A stretch of DNA of 9,200 nt from DATFXF01 sp035258565 (GTDB lineage Bacteria > Acidobacteriota > Terriglobia > Acidiferrales > UBA7541). Every line of letters starts with the position of its first letter. The stretch's first letter is position 1. The notes beneath the pieces were generated by a model. The model was not told the origin of the DNA. It made no database searches and saw only the letters and a program-made list of their open reading frames with translations. The stretch lies in contig DATFXF010000035.1 in the NCBI GenBank assembly GCA_035258565.1, positions 1-9,200 of the forward strand, read 5' to 3'. The position numbers and the translations under genes were made by a program. Below, in pieces: positions 5,482-9,200 of the stretch.

Positions 5482-6351
5482 ATGCTTGGACAGCTTTCGA
5501 TGCCGCGATTCCTGCTTGCCTGGGTTCTCGTGGCGCTGGCCTGCGCGGCCGTGCCGGCAGGCGCCGCGGAACGCCCGGAAATTGACGCCGGCTTCCACCT
5601 GCTCTACGAGCTGAAGTTCCGAGAAGCGCGCACACAGTTCGCTGCCTGGGAGAAGGCCCATCCGGATGATCCCCTAGGCGCCGCTTCAGAGGCAGCCAGC
5701 TACCTCTTCGAGGAGTTTTACCGGCAGGGTATCCTGACCTCGGAGTTTTTCCTGGACGACAAGCGGCTGCTCGGCGGCATCAAAGGCAAAGCGAATCCAG
5801 AGCGCAGTGCCGCATTTGACCGGGCCAACCGCCGCGCCCAAGAGCTGGCGCGCCGCCGGCTGCAGTCGAATCCCAAGGACGCCGATGCCTGGCTCGCGCT
5901 GACGATCTCGACGGGGATGCAGGCCGACTACACCAGCCTGATCGAGAAACGCCAGCTCGCCAGTGTCCGCCTGATCAAGGAAGCGGAGGGCTACGCCAAG
6001 AAGCTGCTGGAGGTGGCGCCCGACTCCGCTGACGCCTACCTGGCGCTCGGCGCGGCAAACTACATCATCGGCAGCCTGCCCGCGCACAAGCGGTTCTTCC
6101 TGTCCTTCGGCGGCATCCACGGCGACAAGAAGGGCGGCATCGAGCAGCTTTCCATCGCGGCCAAACGCGGCCACTACCTTCGGCCGTTCGCCAAGCTGCT
6201 GCTGGGGCTCGCGGCGCTGCGCGAAAAGCAGCTGGTGATGGCCCGCACCCAACTTAGACAACTTGTGGAGGAGTTCCCCGACAACCCGCTCTTCGCGCAA
6301 GAACTCGCTAAGCTCAATAAAACCGTCGCCGCAGCCAACCCACGCCCCTAA
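5482..6351 (+). CDS. Exported tetratricopeptide-repeat-like protein
   Basis: A 289-residue protein. The start may be ATG 5482 or ATG 5500 (residue 7, MPRFLLAW); neither has a strong ribosome site. The signal peptide ends near AGA-AE (residues 28-30). The mature part is almost all alpha-helical with TPR-like helix pairs and the typical loop prolines: FREARTQFAAWEKAHPDDP (46-64), AQELARRRLQSNPKDADAWL (119-138), YAKKLLEVAPDSADAYLALG (171-190) and ARTQLRQLVEEFPDNPLF (254-271). A middle insert with KRFFLSFGGIHGDKKGG (203-219) is likely specific to this protein family and not a TPR unit. TPR proteins act as protein-binding scaffolds, so a periplasmic scaffold role is inferred; partners unknown. It stands 63 bp after the VOC gene and 75 bp before the porin gene, all on the same strand. 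Confidence 0.75.
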   Translation: MLGQLSMPRFLLAWVLVALACAAVPAGAAERPEIDAGFHLLYELKFREARTQFAAWEKAHPDDPLGAASEAASYLFEEFYRQGILTSEFFLDDKRLLGGIKGKANPERSAAFDRANRRAQELARRRLQSNPKDADAWLALTISTGMQADYTSLIEKRQLASVRLIKEAEGYAKKLLEVAPDSADAYLALGAANYIIGSLPAHKRFFLSFGGIHGDKKGGIEQLSIAAKRGHYLRPFAKLLLGLAALREKQLVMARTQLRQLVEEFPDNPLFAQELAKLNKTVAAANPRP

Positions 6352-6391
6352 CCACGGCTTGCCAAGTTCAGCCTACCTTTGCGTTCCTCGC

Positions 6392-6420
6392 TTGACACGG
6401 TCGCAGTGGCAGTTTATTGG
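6392..6420 (+). promoter_or_regulatory. Candidate promoter of the porin gene
   Basis: A perfect -35 hexamer TTGACA (6392-6397) is followed by a T-rich -10 candidate: TATTGG (6415-6420) at 17 bp or TTTATT (6413-6418) at 15 bp. The predicted transcript start falls within a few bases of the ATG at 6427, so the 5' leader would be very short even though a GGAG (6419-6422) is present. Confidence 0.4.
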
Positions 6421-6426
6421 AGACAG

Positions 6427-7806
6427 ATGCGATGGATCTGGCTTTGCGCGGCCGGGGCGACGGGCCTGATGCTGTGCGGGTCTGCCGCGTTCGTCTGCGC
6501 GCAGGACCCGCCCCCGTCGTCGGAGGCGCCGCCGACAACCGTCCTCCCGCATTCGGAATCAAGCCGCTTTTGGGTCTCCGGCCAGGCGAATATCATCCTG
6601 CAGTGGCATCCGGGGTTCCCAGCAAAATACGCGGGCATGAACAGCCTACAGCCTGCCGGCGAGAACGCCACCTCGCAGGTCTTGACGCTCTTCACCGGCC
6701 TGAAACTCACGCCTACGACCGAGGTACTTGCTGACGTCGAGATGGCTGCCGGCCGAGGCCTCAGCAGTGTGCAGGGTGTGGCCGGCTTTCCCAACCTGGA
6801 CGTGGTGCGCAATCCACAGTTGAGCAAGGCGCCTTACCTGGCGCGGTTTATGCTGCACCAGGTCCTTCCCCTGAGCAGCGAAACGGTGGCCGCGGAACGC
6901 GGTCCGCTTGGCCTCGCCACTGCGCTTCCACGGAGACGGCTCGAGTTCCGCATCGGCAAATTCAGCCTGGTGGATTTTTTCGACCTGAACTCCGGGGGCA
7001 GCGACAGCCATCTGCAGTTCACGAACTGGGCCGTGGACAACAACGGCGCCTACGATTACGCCGCCAACACCCGCGGCTACACCTGGGGTGCCATGGTTGA
7101 ATACAACGACCAGCATTGGGCGCTGCGCTTCGCCGAGGCCCTCATGCCCAAGGTTGCCAACGGCATCCATCTCGATGCAGACCTCAGCCGCGCCCACTCG
7201 GAAAATATCGAAGCTGAGCTCCGCGGGAATTTTCTGCGGGGCCGCGCCGGGGCAGTGCGACTGCTCAGCTACGTCAATCATGCCAACATGGGCAGCTATC
7301 GCCAGGCCGTGAACGCCTTCCTGGCCGGTCAGACGGCTGTCCCGGACATCACCGCGCATCCGCTCCAGACGACCATCAAGTACGGCTTTGGCGTTAATCT
7401 CGAGCAGGGGCTGACGAGCTGGCTTACCGGCTTCTGCCGCTGGGGTTGGAACGAGGGGAGGCACGAATCGTTTGCCTACACTGAGGTTGACCAGACGGTC
7501 TTATTCGGGGCCGGGGCCAACGGGAAACCCTGGCGCCGCAAACTGGACCGCGCGGGTGTCGCCTTCGTGTCTAATGGCATCGCCGGCGATCACCAGCGCT
7601 ATCTGGCGCTCGGCGGGTTGGGCTTTCTACTGGGCGACGGCACGATCACCTACCGGCGCGAAGAGATCGTCGAGCTCTATTACACGGTGCATCTCTGGCG
7701 CGGCGTGTTCGCGGCGTTCGATCTCCAGCGTATCACCAATCCCGGCTACAACCGCGACCGCGGCCCGGTGCTGGTCCCCGGTGTGCGCCTGCATCTGGAA
7801 TTCTGA
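6427..7806 (+). CDS. OprB-family carbohydrate porin
   Basis: A 459-residue outer-membrane beta-barrel. The start is ATG 6427 with GGAG (6419-6422) 4 bases upstream; the longer frame from 6379 would run through the putative promoter. A signal peptide occupies 1-25 (VCA before QDPPP), then a Pro/Ser linker to about 46. Family landmarks of OprB (carbohydrate-selective porins) follow: VSGQANIILQWHPGFPAKYAG (50-70, in two parts SGQANIILQ and HPGFPAKYAG), AAGRGLSSVQGVAGFPN (107-123), FRIGKFSLVDFFDLNSG (174-190), QFTNWAVDNNGAYDYAANT (197-215) and RGYTWGAMVEY (216-226). The chain ends in Phe (RLHLEF), the C-terminal signal used by the BAM assembly machinery. It likely lets sugars or other small solutes cross the outer membrane; the substrate is not known. 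It shows the organism has an outer membrane. No transporter partner is seen nearby. Confidence 0.85.
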   Translation: MRWIWLCAAGATGLMLCGSAAFVCAQDPPPSSEAPPTTVLPHSESSRFWVSGQANIILQWHPGFPAKYAGMNSLQPAGENATSQVLTLFTGLKLTPTTEVLADVEMAAGRGLSSVQGVAGFPNLDVVRNPQLSKAPYLARFMLHQVLPLSSETVAAERGPLGLATALPRRRLEFRIGKFSLVDFFDLNSGGSDSHLQFTNWAVDNNGAYDYAANTRGYTWGAMVEYNDQHWALRFAEALMPKVANGIHLDADLSRAHSENIEAELRGNFLRGRAGAVRLLSYVNHANMGSYRQAVNAFLAGQTAVPDITAHPLQTTIKYGFGVNLEQGLTSWLTGFCRWGWNEGRHESFAYTEVDQTVLFGAGANGKPWRRKLDRAGVAFVSNGIAGDHQRYLALGGLGFLLGDGTITYRREEIVELYYTVHLWRGVFAAFDLQRITNPGYNRDRGPVLVPGVRLHLEF

Positions 7807-7811
7807 CGCTG

Positions 7812-7838
7812 GCCGCCCGAGGCGGCGCAGCCTGCGCG
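7812..7838 (+). terminator. Hairpin pair after the porin gene
   Basis: GCCGCC (7812-7817) pairs with GGCGGC (7821-7826) over a CGA loop, and GCGCA (7826-7830) with TGCGC (7834-7838) directly after. They start 6 bases past the TGA. No T tract, so termination is uncertain; they lie upstream of the next gene's ribosome site. Confidence 0.3.
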
Positions 7839-7865
7839 GTCGAACCTCGGAAGAGGAGCCTCACG

Positions 7866-8723
7866 ATGTTTGAGAGGGGTTTGCTGGCGGGCCGCGTGGT
7901 CCTCATCACCGGCGGCGGGACGGGCCTGGGCCGCTCGATGGCGCTGCGACTTGCAGAACTGGGCGCAAAAACGTTCCTTGTGGCGCGCCGCGAAGAGCCG
8001 CTGCGGCGCACGTGCGAAGAAATCCGTGCGACCGGCGGGGTGTGTGGCTTTGCCCTGTGCGACGTGCGCGATCCGGCCCTCGTCGAGGCGGCGGTGGCCG
8101 CCGCGGAGAAGCAGTTTGGCCGCGTGGATACGCTGATCAACAACGCCGCCGGCAACTTCATCGCTCGCACAGAGAAGCTCTCGCCCAACGCCTTTGCCGC
8201 GGTCGTGGGCATCGTGCTACACGGCACCTTTCACTGCACGATGGCGCTCGGGCGCCGCTGGATCCGCTCGCGGCAGCCCGGTACGGTCCTAAATATCGTC
8301 GCAACGTACGCAGCAAGCGGCTCCGGTTCAGCGTTCGTTGTGCCCTCGGCCTGCGCCAAGGCCGGTGTTCTGGCGATGACGCGCTCGCTTGCAGTCGAGT
8401 GGGCGCCCCACAATATCCGCCTGAACGCGATTGCCCCCGGACCGTTCCCCACCGAAGGAGCATGGTCGCGGCTGATGCCCTCCCCCGAGGTCGAGGAGCG
8501 GATGCGGAATCGCCATCCGATGAAACGCTTCGGGCGGCACGAAGAACTCGCGAACCTCGCCGCTTACCTGGTGAGCGATGCCTCCGCCTACATCCATGGC
8601 GAGTGTGTGGTGATTGACGGTGGCCAGTGGCTGCGTGGCGCGGGCGAGTTCAACGACCTGCTCGAACTCCCCGAGCAAAGCTGGGAAGCCCTGGAACAGG
8701 CGCGCAAGCCCCGCCCGGAGTAG
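7866..8723 (+). CDS. SDR oxidoreductase, 2,4-dienoyl-CoA reductase (DECR1) type
   Basis: A 285-residue Rossmann-fold enzyme. AGAGGAG (7852-7858) lies 7 bases before ATG. Cofactor motif TGGGTGLG (15-22) and Arg41-Arg42 after the second strand point to NADPH. NNAAGN (92-97), the active-site Tyr148, and Ser161/Lys165 (PSACAK, an S-x3-K in place of the usual Y-x3-K) match the DECR branch, where 2,4-dienoyl-CoA is reduced to a 3-enoyl-CoA during breakdown of unsaturated fatty acids. Further landmarks are APGPFPTEGAWSRL (190-203), ELANLAAYLVSD (227-238) and the C-terminal GEFNDLLELPEQSWEALE, close to the DECR1 tail. Between Tyr148 and Ser161 there are two more residues (a tandem Gly-Ser) than I recall in relatives. 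It is unrelated to the flavin/iron-sulphur FadH. No beta-oxidation genes are adjacent. A closely related trans-2-enoyl reductase role is the main alternative. Confidence 0.85.
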   Translation: MFERGLLAGRVVLITGGGTGLGRSMALRLAELGAKTFLVARREEPLRRTCEEIRATGGVCGFALCDVRDPALVEAAVAAAEKQFGRVDTLINNAAGNFIARTEKLSPNAFAAVVGIVLHGTFHCTMALGRRWIRSRQPGTVLNIVATYAASGSGSAFVVPSACAKAGVLAMTRSLAVEWAPHNIRLNAIAPGPFPTEGAWSRLMPSPEVEERMRNRHPMKRFGRHEELANLAAYLVSDASAYIHGECVVIDGGQWLRGAGEFNDLLELPEQSWEALEQARKPRPE

Positions 8724-8800
8724 CACGATCAACGCCAACCCCATCAGCCCCGGACAAACCGGTCAAAAGTATTTCTACGCCGACCAGACCAACGTGATCC

Positions 8801-8830
8801 GGTGGAAGCGGGGGGCCCACGGATTCCACC
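8801..8830 (+). terminator. Stem-loop downstream of the SDR gene
   Basis: GGTGGAA (8801-8807) pairs with TTCCACC (8824-8830), a perfect 7-bp stem with a 16-base G-rich loop, 77 bp past the SDR stop. No T tract. It lies inside the pilin-like remnant, so it may be a chance structure. Confidence 0.3.
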
Positions 8831-8870
8831 TCCACACCGGTCCCTCAACAAACGCCCAACACTAGCTCAC

Positions 8871-8897
8871 CCATCGCCGGATCGCGAGCGACGATGG
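8871..8897. terminator. Inverted repeat between convergent genes
   Basis: CCATCG (8871-8876) and CGATGG (8892-8897) form a 6-bp outer stem between the converging SDR and archease genes. It could act on transcripts from both strands, but it has no flanking T or A tract. Confidence 0.3.
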
Positions 8898-8909
8898 AGT
8901 AGGCCCCGT

Positions 8910-9200
8910 TTACACGTCGAGATAGACCCGCGCGCGCCAGCCCTCCGGCCTCTCCTCAACGCGGAACTGATGGTAGGTGACGGCCTTAATGTAGGTGCCA
9001 GCGCGGTGGCGCGCCTTATCGAATTTTTCGCCGTAAGCGACGCCGCGTACGCTGCCGGGCACGAGCGCGGTTACTTCCGCACGGCGAAAGAAGAGCTGCT
9101 CGGCATCGGCGACGGCGAGCAGCTCGGCCAGCCACGCGTAAAGCAACGCTTCAGTGTCGGCTCCAGTGGCCTCGATTTCGCGACGCAGACGCTCCTCGAT
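8910..9200 (-). CDS. Archease, C-terminal part
   Basis: The minus-strand frame is open from the right edge to TAA at 8912-8910, giving about 96 residues; the TTG at 9146 is internal, since codons upstream (ERLRREIEATGADTEALLYAW, in parts ERLRREIEA and TGADTEALLYAW) continue the family pattern. Archease landmarks in order are LLYAWLAELL, the short insert AEQLFFRRAEV, YGEKFDKARHRAGTYIKAVTYH and the C-terminal GWRARVYLDV, where the final Asp is a conserved metal-site residue. Archeases are small (about 140-residue) partners of the RNA ligase RtcB: they speed its guanylylation and let it turn over repeatedly in tRNA or RNA repair. About one third of the protein, including the N-terminal metal-binding Asp, lies beyond the window. 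An rtcB gene nearby on the right would fit but is not visible. Confidence 0.9.
   Translation of the reverse strand: MEERLRREIEATGADTEALLYAWLAELLAVADAEQLFFRRAEVTALVPGSVRGVAYGEKFDKARHRAGTYIKAVTYHQFRVEERPEGWRARVYLDV

Larger units (their letters stand above)
8724..8909. pseudogene. Pilin-like C-terminal fragment (+ strand), decayed
   Basis: On the + strand, straight after the SDR stop, about 8725-8818 reads STINANPISPGQTG then QKYFYADQTNVIRWKRG. This resembles the C-terminal end of acidobacterial type IV pilin-like proteins, which I recall as having a GQTG-x-[RK]-x-[FY] strand followed by an acidic-VIR stretch and a Ser/Thr/Pro tail. A frame change at the G run (8810-8815) gives GPTDSTSTPVPQQ, such a tail. 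There is no start codon, signal helix or ribosome site, so this is a remnant rather than a gene. The rest of the interval holds inverted repeats only. The assignment rests on pattern memory. Confidence 0.4.

Noticed and set aside
6646..7464. Antisense ORF over the porin gene (272 codons)
   Set aside because: No motif recognised, and it mirrors the well-supported OprB frame.
8650..8835. Minus-strand ORF over the end of the SDR gene
   Set aside because: It overlaps the conserved SDR C-terminus and has no recognised content.
1..9200. CRISPR arrays, tRNA or rRNA genes, insertion sequences
   Set aside because: Looked for repeated spacers, cloverleaf-like segments and transposase motifs by eye; none seen.

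Overview
The window is GC-rich, densely coding DNA from a diderm (outer-membrane) bacterium. I infer Acidobacteriota with moderate confidence. The reasons are the mix of exported redox proteins, an OprB-type porin, exported TPR and START/SRPBCC-like proteins, an archease, and a fragment resembling the C-terminal tail of acidobacterial pilin-like proteins. This is family recognition from memory; no search was run.

Region A (1-3261, all +) is a tight redox gene cluster. In order it holds the 3' end of a metallophosphoesterase, an amicyanin-like type-1 copper protein, a small LVIVD-repeat protein, a stand-alone CuA-type cupredoxin, a c-type cytochrome lipoprotein, a DUF420-like membrane protein and a TatA-type translocase subunit. 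Several junctions overlap or abut (ATGA overlaps, a 2-bp gap, a stop touching a start), so co-translation is likely. The cytochrome c reading frame is broken by two compensating frameshifts, one before the haem motif and one at the expected axial methionine. Together the proteins look like an extracytoplasmic electron-transfer module with one- and two-copper centres plus haem c, but no catalytic oxidase subunit is visible.

Region B (3262-3659) has no recognised gene. It holds short hairpins, an 8-bp direct repeat and one weak unidentified ORF.

Region C (3660-7806, all +) carries an exported START/SRPBCC-like protein, a two-domain VOC (glyoxalase-fold) protein, an exported TPR-type protein and an OprB-family porin. 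They are separated by 60-95 bp gaps with hairpin or promoter-like signals, so they look like neighbouring single units more than one pathway.

Region D (7807-9200) holds a 2,4-dienoyl-CoA reductase-like SDR (+), a decayed pilin-like C-terminal fragment (+), and the C-terminal two-thirds of an archease on the minus strand running off the right edge. The + and - genes converge around 8870-8900.

The most notable items are the stand-alone CuA protein inside an uncharacterised redox cluster, the doubly frameshifted cytochrome, and the pilin-tail remnant.
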